Below are positions 17,128 to 25,518 of a stretch of DNA of 64,000 nt, piece by piece. The notes beneath the pieces were generated by a model. The model did no database searches. It was not told the DNA's origin and worked only from the letters and a program-made list of their open reading frames with translations. How positions within the stretch are numbered: the first letter of the stretch is position 1; the number at the start of each line of letters is the position of its first letter. The translations under genes and the position numbers were made by a program. The DNA is from CAVLDP01 sp963661945. Its GTDB lineage: Bacteria; Bacillota; Clostridia; Lachnospirales; Lachnospiraceae. The DNA lies in assembly GCA_963661945.1 (NCBI GenBank), contig CAVLDP010000010.1, positions 3,480 through 67,479 on the forward strand, in the 5' to 3' direction.

Positions 17128-17134
17128 ATTGCAA
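17106..17134 (-). promoter_or_regulatory. Promoter of the NlpC/P60 gene
   Basis: TTGCAA (17134-17129), a 17-bp spacer and TATACT (17111-17106). The central WalR-like box abuts the -10 on its downstream side. Confidence 0.65.
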
Positions 17135-17196
17135 GTCATAGTATAAGATGATATTGTGAACAATCTGTTAAATGATCTCGATAAGACGAATTCTGC

Positions 17197-17799
17197 CTAA
17201 ATTAATTCGTCCAAAGTCTTACCATAGGATGGCAGGAACTCCCTAACAAAATCCGAAACCTCTGGAAGCTCATCCTCCAGAGCATGAATGGATTTCCAAG
17301 TAGATTCCTCCGCCAGACGAAACTCCCCATTTCCTGCATTCTTCTCTTCCATACACTTAATTAAGGCTGACAGCTTATCGGCTGCCTTCACCAGTCTTCT
17401 CATATAGATCTCATCCTCTGTATCGAGTGGACGATAAATCTCTTCAAAGGCTGGTCGCAAATCTTCCGGCAGCTGATGAAGGAGCTTGGATTCCGCAATT
17501 GCTTCAATCTCCTTATAAGCATCCTTGATATCCGCATTGTAATACTTCACCGGAGTTGGCATGTCACCTGTAATAATCTCAGATGTATCATGATATAGGC
17601 CAATCAAGGCAGCCTTGGATGCATCCAAATTTCTGCTATATCTTACATTTCCAATCATGCAAAGAGCATGTGAAATCATAGCAACATCAAGTGAATGCTC
17701 TGACAAATTCTCTGTTCTGGAATTTCGCATGAGAGCCCAGCGCTCAATGTATTTCATTCTGGAGACCGTAGCAAAAAAATTATAATTCTTCTCTGACAT
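17197..17799 (-). CDS. yfbR: HD-domain 5'-deoxynucleotidase, YfbR-like
   Basis: A 200-residue HD phosphohydrolase closely resembling E. coli YfbR, which removes the phosphate from deoxyribonucleoside 5'-monophosphates. It shares the pattern SRMKYIERWALMRNSRTEN near the N-terminus, SEHSLDVA with a metal-binding His, LYHDTSE as the HD motif, TGDMPTPVKYYN, and the final helix with Asp in KAADKLSALIKC. The inferred role is dNTP pool balance. It sits alone between two terminator-like regions. Confidence 0.88.
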   Translation of the reverse strand: MSEKNYNFFATVSRMKYIERWALMRNSRTENLSEHSLDVAMISHALCMIGNVRYSRNLDASKAALIGLYHDTSEIITGDMPTPVKYYNADIKDAYKEIEAIAESKLLHQLPEDLRPAFEEIYRPLDTEDEIYMRRLVKAADKLSALIKCMEEKNAGNGEFRLAEESTWKSIHALEDELPEVSDFVREFLPSYGKTLDELI

Positions 17800-17830
17800 A
17801 ATATTCCTCTTCCCACATAATTCTTGGCAT

Positions 17831-17863
17831 AAGAAAAAGAAGCCCTAACATGTTAGGGCTTCT
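17831..17863 (-). terminator. Terminator of the cheY gene
   Basis: A perfect palindrome of 26 bases (17838-17863) is followed on the minus strand by TTTTTCTT. Confidence 0.85.
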
Positions 17864-17880
17864 CTATACTCATAAAGTAA

Positions 17881-18240
17881 CTAAGCGATCTTATTCACTG
17901 CTTCTAATACACGATCAGCATCAAATGGCTTAACGATAAAGTCCTTGGCACCTGACTGAATAGCCTCAAGAACCATAGCCTGCTGTCCCATTGCAGAACA
18001 CATAATAACCTTTGCATCTGGAAACTCACCCATAATCATCTTCAGGCCCTGAAGTCCATCTACATTCGGCATTGTAATATCCATTGTAACTACATCAGGA
18101 TTGAGTTCTTTGTACTTGTTATAAGCATCCTCACCGTTCTCAGCCTCACCAGCTACCTCAAAACCATTCTTGGTCAGGATATCCTTAAGCATCATTCGCA
18201 TAAACGCAGCATCATCAACGATCAGTATTCTCTTAGCCAT
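17881..18240 (-). CDS. cheY: Stand-alone CheY-type response regulator
   Basis: A 119-residue single receiver domain without output module. The acidic pocket is in IVDDAAFMRMM, the phospho-acceptor Asp in VTMDITMPNVDG, the Ser/Thr in CSAMG and the Lys in IVKPFDAD. It resembles clostridial CheY that binds the flagellar switch. It is orphan here: no cheA, cheW or flagellar gene is adjacent, and it has its own promoter and terminator. A role in another phosphorelay (the Spo0F-like alternative) cannot be excluded. Confidence 0.88.
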   Translation of the reverse strand: MAKRILIVDDAAFMRMMLKDILTKNGFEVAGEAENGEDAYNKYKELNPDVVTMDITMPNVDGLQGLKMIMGEFPDAKVIMCSAMGQQAMVLEAIQSGAKDFIVKPFDADRVLEAVNKIA

Positions 18241-18290
18241 ACATTACTCCTTTTCCAGTTACTAAGGCAATCTGCCTAATAGTTACTATT

Positions 18291-18319
18291 ATCCTACCAA
18301 TAATCCAATCCTTTTTCAA
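18291..18319 (-). promoter_or_regulatory. Promoter of cheY
   Basis: TTGAAA (18319-18314), a 17-bp spacer and TAGGAT (18296-18291) on the minus strand; about 50 bases upstream of the start. Confidence 0.55.
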
Positions 18320-18349
18320 GCACTTTTGGGGAGTTGTCTAAAAATTAAA

Positions 18350-19597
18350 TTAAAATTCTCCCGGAAGCGGATACTTGGCCACGATGGATGCAACAATTTC
18401 TCTCGCCTTAGGCACACCAGCCTCGCCTTCCTTGATGACAAGTGAAATTGCCTCTGCCACCTGATCCATATCGTCTTCTTTCAATCCTCTGCTTGTAGCC
18501 GCAGGTGTTCCGAGTCTAAGTCCAGATGTGACAAATGGAGACTTTGGATCATTTGGAATGGTATTCTTATTAGCAGTTATATGTGCCTCATCGAGAAGCT
18601 TCTCTACAGCCTTGCCAGTCAGATCAAATGGTGTCAGATCCACTAACATCAGGTGATTATCTGTGCCATCCGATACAATCTTAATTCCACGAGCCTGAAG
18701 TCCCTTGCAGAGTGCAGAAGCATTTGAAATGATCTGCTTCTGATATTCCTTGAAGGATGGTTCAAGCGCCTCCTTGAAGCAAACTGCCTTAGCGGCAATT
18801 ACATGCATAAGTGGGCCACCCTGCGTTCCTGGGAAGACTGCCTTGTTGAAGTTATACTTCTCATTGGCCTCATTTGTAGCCATAATCATGCCGCCTCTTG
18901 GTCCACGAAGCGTCTTATGTGTTGTAGTCGTCACAATATCCGCATATGGCACCGGTGACTCGTGAAGTCCTGCTGCAACAAGACCTGCGATATGAGCCAT
19001 ATCTACCATAAGAACTGCATCAACCTCATCAGCAATCTCACGGAACTTCTTGAAGTCAATGGCACGTGCATAAGCAGAAGCACCAGCAATAATCATCTTA
19101 GGATGGCATTCTCTAGCAAGACGAGCCACCTCATCATAATCAATAAGGCCATTCTCATTGACCCCGTAAGGCACAATATTAAAATATGTTCCTGAGAAAT
19201 TGGCAGGTGAACCATGTGTCAAATGTCCGCCATGATCCAAATTCATTCCCATAACGGTATCGCCAGGCTTAAGAACAGCGAATTGAACGGCCATATTAGC
19301 CTGAGCTCCTGAATGAGGCTGAACATTGACATACTCACAGCCAAAGAGCTCCTTGGCACGCTCACGTGCCAATTCTTCTGCCTTGTCCACAACCTCGCAT
19401 CCACCATAATATCTCTTACCAGGGTAACCCTCTGCATACTTATTGGTTAAGACAGAACCCATGGCAGACATAACAGCGGGACTAACCCAGTTCTCTGAAG
19501 CAATCAGTTCAATATGATCTGATTGGCGATCATACTCTTCTCGAATAACGCCTGCAATTTCAGGGTCGACAGTTAAGATGTCTTCATACGTGTACAT
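18350..19597 (-). CDS. glyA: Serine hydroxymethyltransferase
   Basis: A 415-residue PLP enzyme interconverting serine and glycine with tetrahydrofolate. NVQPHSGAQANMAV, DMAHIAGLVAAG and TTTTHKTLRGPRGG (with the PLP Lys) are canonical. It lies 38 bases after secDF with only a purine-rich AGGAG leader and no promoter, so it is probably the last gene of the SCIFF - maturase - secDF - glyA unit. No glycine riboswitch is present. Confidence 0.97.
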   Translation of the reverse strand: MYTYEDILTVDPEIAGVIREEYDRQSDHIELIASENWVSPAVMSAMGSVLTNKYAEGYPGKRYYGGCEVVDKAEELARERAKELFGCEYVNVQPHSGAQANMAVQFAVLKPGDTVMGMNLDHGGHLTHGSPANFSGTYFNIVPYGVNENGLIDYDEVARLARECHPKMIIAGASAYARAIDFKKFREIADEVDAVLMVDMAHIAGLVAAGLHESPVPYADIVTTTTHKTLRGPRGGMIMATNEANEKYNFNKAVFPGTQGGPLMHVIAAKAVCFKEALEPSFKEYQKQIISNASALCKGLQARGIKIVSDGTDNHLMLVDLTPFDLTGKAVEKLLDEAHITANKNTIPNDPKSPFVTSGLRLGTPAATSRGLKEDDMDQVAEAISLVIKEGEAGVPKAREIVASIVAKYPLPGEF

Positions 19598-19635
19598 AAT
19601 CTTTCTCCTTCTCTTTTCCTTTTCTTTTCCTATTC

Positions 19636-21912
19636 CTATTTCTTAGACTTCGCCTTGATGCGAACCTTCATCACGTACCAGAGTTCTGTTGCAATACAGA
19701 TAGAAGAATAAGTACCGCAAAGTACACCCACAAGAAGTGGAAGTGCAAATTCACGAATGGATGAAGTTCCAAGGATAAGAAGCATAAGTACCATTACCGC
19801 TGTGGTAAATGAAGTACTAAGCGAACGTGACAAAGTCTCTGTGATGGAGCGATCCGCTATCTCACGAAGAGATGTCTCATCCTGCTTCTTAAGTCCCACC
19901 AGGTTCTCACGAATTCGATCAAAGATAACGATAGTATCATTAACAGAATATCCAATAACAGTCAACATACATGCAATAAATGCAGAGCCAACCGAAATAC
20001 GAGCAACAGCATAAAGTGCAAGTACTACAAGCACATCATGAAGAAGTGCAATAATGGCACTTGATGCAAATCGAAGATCCTTGAATCGTAGCCAAATATA
20101 GATAAGCATGAAGAATGCTGCAACAAGCACTGCAATAAGAGATTCTGATCTCATCTCTGAAGAAATAGTAGATGAAATGTTCTCAGATGAAATAGCTTCC
20201 TCATCAATGCCAAAGTTCTCCTCAAGCGCCTGATTCATTGCCTCTCTCTCATCAAGCTCTAGAGTACGAGTCTTAATGATTACAGAAGTACCGCCATCTA
20301 CCTTGGTTGTCTGGATATCATTATCTCCTGTCACCTCTGATACGATAGGCACCACCTGATCGTCGATATCAGATAAGCTTAGCTCCTCGCCAAAATCAAC
20401 TGTTGTAGAAGTACCGCCCAAGAACTCAAGGCTGTAATTCAATGACTTGTCGCCCATTCCAGCATGAATTCCCATAGCAATGAATCCTGCTGCAACACAT
20501 GCGAGGGAAATACCGAAGAACCAACCACGCTTGCCAACAAAATGAACATCCTTCATCTTCTTGGCACGTCCATAGAACTTGGCATCTCTCACGCCAAAGG
20601 CATAGAAGATATTCATAAGGAATCTGGTCACAACAAGAGCTGTAAACATGGATAGCACTACACCAAGTGCAAGTGTTGTTGCAAAGCCCTTCACTGTTCC
20701 TGAACCCAGGAAATAAAGAACTGCAGATGCAATAAGAGTAGTAATATTACCATCTACAATTGCTGACATTGCCTTCTTATAACCAATATCCATAGCATTG
20801 GCAACAGATCTTCCAGCGCCAATCTCCTCCTTGATACGAGCAAATACAATAACATTTGCATCAACCGCCATACCAATGGATAGGATAATACCAGCAATAC
20901 CAGGCAGGGTAAGTGTAATATCAAAGGCATAAATAAGCGAAATCATAAGACCTGTATACAGGATTAAGGCAAGTGATGCCATAGCACCTGGAACAAGGTA
21001 CATAAAGATTAAGAAGATAATCACAATAGCAAGACCAATTGCTGCTGCAAGAATCGATGTTGACAGAGCATCTGAACCAAGCTGTGCTCCTACAACCTCA
21101 GACTGTAATTCTGTAAGCTCTAAGTCCAGTCCACCAATTCTGATGTAGGAAGCAAGACTGGAAGCTTCCTCATAATCGCTCATACCTGAGATCATGCAGT
21201 TACCATCTGTAATTGCTTCATTGACGCTAGGTACGGATACGAACTCTCCATCATAATAGATACCGATAGACTCACCAGCTGCTGCAGCTGCAGTCGTTGC
21301 TGTTGCAAAAGCCTCAGCACCAGACTTAGAGAGAGAAATCTCTACGATTGGCTCAGCTGCGCCTGTTGTCTGGTTAGAATAATAGGATGCTGTTGCTGAT
21401 GTAACATCTGAACCAGTTACAACGACGGAACCATTTGCAATCAAATCCTCAATCTCATAATTCAGAACGTAATTGCCAACAGAGCTGTCATAGTTATAGT
21501 TGGTGTTACCATCTGCATCCGTCTGAGAAATGAAATAAATCTGACCAGGATTTCCAAGCTCCTCAAGCAGGGCATTGGCATCAGAAACACCAGGAATCTC
21601 AACCGTGATACGGTCTGTACCAACCTGATAGACAGAAGCCTCTGTCGTTGCGTTATCTGAAGAGAGTTCTGACTGAATACGCTGCTGTAATTTGTAGATC
21701 GTATCACTCATCTCTTCATCAGTAGGTTCCTCTCCAACAACCTGATAGGTAATGGAAACGCCACCTGCAAGGTCCAGTCCAAGCTTAATGTTAGAGCCAG
21801 AACCCTTGACCGTAGATCTCATAATGTCGACTGTTAGATAAGAAAACAGTGCAAGTAATGCAAGAAAGACAATAAAAAGTCCTGTTGCCTTTCCCTTTTT
21901 CATTCGTTTCAT
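19636..21912 (-). CDS. secDF: Fused protein translocase subunits SecD-SecF
   Basis: A 758-residue fusion of SecD and SecF, the proton-driven motor that pulls secreted proteins across the membrane after SecYEG. The SecD half has TM1 near residues 12-30, the conserved GLDLAGGVSI, a large extracytoplasmic P1 region and five further helices with SIGMAVDANVIVFARIKEE. The SecF half begins near residue 465, with SLEFLGGTSTTVDF and VIGYSVNDTIVIFDRIRENL. The start at 21912 has GGGAGG. It follows the SCIFF maturase by 18 bases, an arrangement common for SCIFF loci in Clostridia. Confidence 0.97.
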   Translation of the reverse strand: MKRMKKGKATGLFIVFLALLALFSYLTVDIMRSTVKGSGSNIKLGLDLAGGVSITYQVVGEEPTDEEMSDTIYKLQQRIQSELSSDNATTEASVYQVGTDRITVEIPGVSDANALLEELGNPGQIYFISQTDADGNTNYNYDSSVGNYVLNYEIEDLIANGSVVVTGSDVTSATASYYSNQTTGAAEPIVEISLSKSGAEAFATATTAAAAAGESIGIYYDGEFVSVPSVNEAITDGNCMISGMSDYEEASSLASYIRIGGLDLELTELQSEVVGAQLGSDALSTSILAAAIGLAIVIIFLIFMYLVPGAMASLALILYTGLMISLIYAFDITLTLPGIAGIILSIGMAVDANVIVFARIKEEIGAGRSVANAMDIGYKKAMSAIVDGNITTLIASAVLYFLGSGTVKGFATTLALGVVLSMFTALVVTRFLMNIFYAFGVRDAKFYGRAKKMKDVHFVGKRGWFFGISLACVAAGFIAMGIHAGMGDKSLNYSLEFLGGTSTTVDFGEELSLSDIDDQVVPIVSEVTGDNDIQTTKVDGGTSVIIKTRTLELDEREAMNQALEENFGIDEEAISSENISSTISSEMRSESLIAVLVAAFFMLIYIWLRFKDLRFASSAIIALLHDVLVVLALYAVARISVGSAFIACMLTVIGYSVNDTIVIFDRIRENLVGLKKQDETSLREIADRSITETLSRSLSTSFTTAVMVLMLLILGTSSIREFALPLLVGVLCGTYSSICIATELWYVMKVRIKAKSKK

Positions 21913-21930
21913 GAATTGTAATCCTCCCTT

Positions 21931-23352
21931 TTACCCTTCATTTGCAGCAGTAGCCGCCTTAATCATGATTGCACACTCAATTCGCTTCTTCTGAAGCTCA
22001 CAGCCCACATCATAGGCATCGTGAATGTCACCATGGAAATTATATGAATTCGCAGCACAACCACCAGAACAATAGAATCTGGCGAAGCAATTCGAGCACT
22101 TCTCCTTGGCATATACATTGCAATTCTTAAATTCACTCTGAATATCTTCTCTCTTCACGCCATCCCAGACATTACCCATGAGGAAGTCCTCATTGCCAAC
22201 AAACTGATGACATGGATAGAGATCACCACGTGGTGTAACTGCCAGGTACTCTGTACCCGAACCGCAGCCAGAGAGTCTCTTGTAGACACAAGGACCGCCC
22301 TCCAAGTCAATCATGAAATGGAAGAAATTGAAATCCTCCTCACTGCCATGGCGTCTCACCATCTCGGCAGCAAGCTTATCATATTCAGCAAAGAGAGTCG
22401 GCAGGTCCTCTTCTCTAAGTGCATAATCGTCAGTATCCTTGGCAACAACAGGCTCAACCGAGATCTGCTTGAAGCCCTGATCGGCAAGATATAGAACATC
22501 TTCGGCAAAGTCTAAGTTATTCCTGGTAAATGTGCCACGAACATAGTACTTATCCTGATTACGAGAGTCCGCAAATTTCTTGAATTTCGGCATAACAAGC
22601 TCTGACGATGCCGCACCACTTGGAAATGGACGCATCATGTTATGAATCTGTGGCCTTCCATCTGTAGACAGGACAACATTGGCCATCTCTCTGTTGGCAA
22701 ACTCCATAATCTCGTCATTTAGAAGAACACCATTTGTCGTTAGAGTAAAGCGGAAATTCTTGTCATGAATCTTCTCCTGCTCACGTCCATATGCGACCAG
22801 ATCCTTCACAACCTGCCAATTCATAAGTGGCTCTCCACCGAAGAAATCAACCTCCAGATTATGACGATTGCCGGAATTTGCAATCAGAAAATCCAGGGCC
22901 TGCTTACCCACCTCAAAAGGCATCCATTCAGCCTTCTGTCCATGATACATTCCCTCTTCTGCAAAGCAATATTTGCAGGAGAGATTGCAGTCATGCGCAA
23001 TATGAAGGCAAAGAGCCTTCACAACCGTCTCTCGGTTGCTAAAATCCATCACTCTGTGCTTATAGGCATCTTCCGTAAATAAAGTGCCATCCTTCGCAAG
23101 AAGAAGAAGTTCCTCGTAAATCTCGGAAAGTTCCTCTGCGGACGCATCTATATTAGATGACATCTCCCGCAAAGTCTCCTCTCTTAGCTCTTCCATTCTG
23201 CCTGGAACCTCTTCTGTCTTAGAAATGGTCCCCTGCATCTTGCCTTCAAGAAGTGCAATCATGTCATAGGTAGTATCATCTACCACATGCACAGCACCGG
23301 AATTAATATCCATTACAATATTGTAGCCATTATTCTTGTACTGATGTATCAC
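21931..23352 (-). CDS. scfB: Radical SAM SCIFF peptide maturase
   Basis: A 473-residue radical SAM enzyme with SPASM-type auxiliary clusters that forms thioether cross-links in the SCIFF peptide. An N-terminal peptide-binding domain (about 1-95) comes first. The [4Fe-4S]-SAM motif is CNLSCKYCF, followed by FFGGEPLMNW. C-terminal cluster Cys residues occur in GGPCVYKRLSGCGSG, LYPCHQF and CSNCFARFYCSGGC. A GTG start at 23352 is used, with a GAGG site about 10 bases upstream. The precursor gene (23490-23630) lies directly upstream, separated by a hairpin that may lower expression of the enzyme relative to the peptide. Confidence 0.96.
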   Translation of the reverse strand: MIHQYKNNGYNIVMDINSGAVHVVDDTTYDMIALLEGKMQGTISKTEEVPGRMEELREETLREMSSNIDASAEELSEIYEELLLLAKDGTLFTEDAYKHRVMDFSNRETVVKALCLHIAHDCNLSCKYCFAEEGMYHGQKAEWMPFEVGKQALDFLIANSGNRHNLEVDFFGGEPLMNWQVVKDLVAYGREQEKIHDKNFRFTLTTNGVLLNDEIMEFANREMANVVLSTDGRPQIHNMMRPFPSGAASSELVMPKFKKFADSRNQDKYYVRGTFTRNNLDFAEDVLYLADQGFKQISVEPVVAKDTDDYALREEDLPTLFAEYDKLAAEMVRRHGSEEDFNFFHFMIDLEGGPCVYKRLSGCGSGTEYLAVTPRGDLYPCHQFVGNEDFLMGNVWDGVKREDIQSEFKNCNVYAKEKCSNCFARFYCSGGCAANSYNFHGDIHDAYDVGCELQKKRIECAIMIKAATAANEG

Positions 23353-23427
23353 AAGTACAATCCTCGCTTTCTAATAAGAAACGGTTATTACAAAAAAATA
23401 AATAATAACCTTATAACAAACAAATGA

Positions 23428-23449
23428 CCGTACGCCAAAAAGCGGACGG
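23428..23449 (-). other. Hairpin between SCIFF precursor and maturase, possible partial terminator
   Basis: CCGTCCGC pairs with the segment GCGTACGG (seven pairs, one A-G mismatch) around a short T/G-rich loop, followed by a T-rich tract. It could attenuate transcription or protect the 3' end of the abundant precursor mRNA. Confidence 0.55.
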
Positions 23450-23489
23450 CCCTTGTCATCAAGTGCAGAAGTATTCTGCAAAAAGAATC

Positions 23490-23630
23490 TTACTTATGCT
23501 CGCAAGACTGGTTACCAACAGTACAGCTTGTCTTGCATGCTGACTGACAAGATGTCTGGCACTCGCCACATCCACCAGTCTTTACTGTGTTCTGAAGCTT
23601 CTTAGTATTAAGAGTCTTAACATGTTTCAT
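23490..23630 (-). CDS. scfA: SCIFF ranthipeptide precursor (six cysteines in about 45 residues)
   Basis: A 46-residue peptide beginning MKHVKTLNTKKLQNTVKT and ending in QSCEHK. The C-terminal half has exactly six Cys at 21, 24, 28, 32, 36 and 43, the hallmark of SCIFF precursors. The Lys/Thr/Asn-rich first half is the leader recognised by the maturase. A strong AAAGGAG site precedes ATG 23630, with an extended -10 promoter upstream. The maturase would link the Cys thiols to acceptor residues, giving a ranthipeptide of still unclear role. It is nearly universal in Clostridia and conserved in sequence, which suggests a housekeeping or signalling function and not toxicity. Confidence 0.95.
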   Translation of the reverse strand: MKHVKTLNTKKLQNTVKTGGCGECQTSCQSACKTSCTVGNQSCEHK

Positions 23631-23675
23631 AATATCGATCTCCTTTATTCATAAAAGATATTGCGCTTTTCGGCA

Positions 23676-23684
23676 ATTATAACA
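23676..23684 (-). promoter_or_regulatory. Extended -10 promoter of the SCIFF operon
   Basis: TGT directly before TATAAT (23681-23676) on the minus strand; no consensus -35. The predicted leader is about 40 bases. Confidence 0.6.
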
Positions 23685-23729
23685 TAAGTAACTTCAAATA
23701 AAAACCCCTCTTTTAGCCTTCTGGTAATA

Positions 23730-23758
23730 TTGCTTTTTGGGGTCTCATCTGCTACAAT
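23730..23758 (+). promoter_or_regulatory. Candidate promoter of the 164-residue membrane-anchored protein
   Basis: TTGCTT (23730-23735), a 17-bp spacer and TACAAT (23753-23758). It is divergent from the SCIFF promoter with about 50 bases between the two -10 boxes. Confidence 0.5.
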
Positions 23759-23789
23759 TCAAAAGATATTATTTTGGGAGGATTAAGGT

Positions 23790-24284
23790 ATGCTATTAGC
23801 TATTCCAACAGTCACCATTGTACTGCTTATCGTAACTGCAGTCATCATTGGTGTAACAATTTTATTATATTTTCTGGGCAAGAAAGCCGAGAAGAAGCGT
23901 GACGAACAGGATGCTCAGCTTGCAGCTGCAGCCCAGCAGGTTTCTATGTTAATCATTGACAAGAAGATGATGAAGATCAAGGATGCCGGTCTTCCAGATG
24001 CAGTCCTTGCGCAGACCCCATGGTATGCCAAGCGTGCCAAGCTTCCAATCGTTAAAGCCAAGGTTGGTCCACAGACTCTGAACCTCATCTGTGATACAGC
24101 AATCTTTGATGATGTTCCTGTGAAGAAGGAAGTAAAGGCAATGGTTTCTGGCCTCTATATCACATCTGTTCGCGGACTTCACGGCAAGAAGACTGCTCCA
24201 GAAGACCAGAAGAAGAAGAAAGGCCTTCGTGCTTGGTACAATCGTCAGATGAAGGAGCAGAGAGCTGCAAAGAACGACAAATAA
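23790..24284 (+). CDS. Membrane-anchored basic hypothetical protein
   Basis: A 164-residue protein with one N-terminal hydrophobic helix (about residues 5-29) followed by a Lys/Glu-rich coiled-coil-like segment, a central globular region (residues 48-125) and a very basic tail (KKKKGLRAWYNRQMKEQ). With no cleavable site obvious and the basic part after the helix, the bulk is probably cytoplasmic. No known domain was recognised. A GGGAGG site precedes ATG 23790. It is divergent from the SCIFF precursor and ends at a strong terminator, so it is a single-gene unit. A link to the peptide system is only positional. Confidence 0.8.
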   Translation: MLLAIPTVTIVLLIVTAVIIGVTILLYFLGKKAEKKRDEQDAQLAAAAQQVSMLIIDKKMMKIKDAGLPDAVLAQTPWYAKRAKLPIVKAKVGPQTLNLICDTAIFDDVPVKKEVKAMVSGLYITSVRGLHGKKTAPEDQKKKKGLRAWYNRQMKEQRAAKNDK

Positions 24285-24308
24285 ATTTCTTTGCTTTCAT
24301 TTCAATTA

Positions 24309-24372
24309 AAAAGCCCCGAACCGTGAGAAGCGCTTATCCAAGATAAGTTATCCTCACAGTTCGGGGTTTCTT
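24309..24372. terminator. Bidirectional terminator between the membrane protein and DUF1934 genes
   Basis: A long stem CCCCGAACCGTGAG (24314-24327) pairs with 24353-24366, with an inner stem-loop in between. T-rich tails follow on both strands (TTTCTT on plus, CTTTTTAATT on minus). Confidence 0.85.
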
Positions 24373-24405
24373 ATTTCATAAATCAAATCAACAAAGGCAA
24401 GCCCA

Positions 24406-24819
24406 CTATACCACGCGAATCGAAAGCGTATTCTTCGACAGGACTTCTTCCTCTGACGATAAGGTATAGCGAAGCATAATCTCCAGGGATTCTTCTTCCG
24501 AAAGAATCACAAGTTCCTCCGTATATACCTTAAAATGAAGCTGACCCATAGGCATAAAATATTCAGAGGTCGTAACCATATGTGGCTGAAAGTTCATCGT
24601 TGTACGAACTCCACCAGTTCTCTTTAGATGAAGCGTAGTTCCCTGAATCTTGAGAAGTGTCTTCACTTTGTCAGATGCGCCTTCCATCTCTTCCTCATAA
24701 CGAAGGAAAATCTTGTCATCCTGCTTCGAAATAATGCCAGGGACTTCCTGGGTTATAGCTGAATCTTCACCTTCTGACTCCTGCTCTGATCTAATATAAA
24801 TCATCACATCCTTTATCAT
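24406..24819 (-). CDS. DUF1934 (YwiB-like) beta-barrel protein
   Basis: A 137-residue protein matching DUF1934/YwiB by size and by the alternating beta pattern with VMIYIRSEQ at the start and LKIQGTTLHLKRTGGVRTTMNF in the centre. The family is a small calycin-like barrel of unknown function. It is the third gene of ispE - GntR regulator - DUF1934, 6 bases after the regulator, and ends at a bidirectional terminator. Confidence 0.8.
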   Translation of the reverse strand: MIKDVMIYIRSEQESEGEDSAITQEVPGIISKQDDKIFLRYEEEMEGASDKVKTLLKIQGTTLHLKRTGGVRTTMNFQPHMVTTSEYFMPMGQLHFKVYTEELVILSEEESLEIMLRYTLSSEEEVLSKNTLSIRVV

Positions 24820-24825
24820 AAGAAC

Positions 24826-25506
24826 CTAGCCCTCAATCTGTCCGCGAATCACATCTCTGACCGCATCTACCTGATTCTTCAGATGTGTATGCATAATCTG
24901 CTTCACAAAGTCCTGGTCCTTGCGTTCTAATCCATCGATAATTGCCTTATGTTCTGCAATTAACTGATTATAATCCGCATTATCCTTCACATATTCATAG
25001 CGATAACGATACATCTGCTCGCGTAGATTATTTACAATGAGTTCTAACTTCGGATTATCTGTCGCCTCATAGATTACATTGTGAAAGCTCTCATCCGCCT
25101 CAACAATCCGTCTCACATCTTTGCTCTCAGCCGCCTCTTCAAAGGTCTTCATGACGGTTCTAAGCTCTGCGATTTCCTCATCACTAATCTTCTCACAGGC
25201 ACGCGTCACCGCAAGCTCATCAAGCGCATCTCGAATCTCAAGTACATCTTCAAGATCCTTCTCCGTCATTTGAGCGACCTGTGCGCCCTTTCTAGGAATT
25301 GTCACAGCAAGTCCTTCCTGCTCAAGCATACGAATTGCTTCACGAATTGGTGTACGGCTAACCCCCAGCTTATTGGCAAGATGCATCTCCATCAACCGCT
25401 CTCCAGGCTTCAATTCCCCTTTAAGAATTGCATTTCTAAGAGTCTGAAACACCACATCCCTAAGTGGAAGATAGGCATCCATATTTAACTCTAAATCTTC
25501 ACCCAT
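24826..25506 (-). CDS. GntR-family regulator, FCD (FadR-type) subfamily
   Basis: A 226-residue transcription factor. The N-terminal winged helix (residues 10-75) contains LKPGERLMEMHLANKLGVSR followed by TPIREAIRMLEQEGL, the recognition helix region. The C-terminal all-helical FCD domain (about 85-215) has the metal-binding pattern Asp in ADESFHNVI and two later His residues. FCD regulators usually sense small organic acids. It lies between ispE and DUF1934. The ligand and targets are unknown; autoregulation of this unit is possible. Confidence 0.93.
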   Translation of the reverse strand: MGEDLELNMDAYLPLRDVVFQTLRNAILKGELKPGERLMEMHLANKLGVSRTPIREAIRMLEQEGLAVTIPRKGAQVAQMTEKDLEDVLEIRDALDELAVTRACEKISDEEIAELRTVMKTFEEAAESKDVRRIVEADESFHNVIYEATDNPKLELIVNNLREQMYRYRYEYVKDNADYNQLIAEHKAIIDGLERKDQDFVKQIMHTHLKNQVDAVRDVIRGQIEG

Positions 25507-25518
25507 TAATATCCCCTC

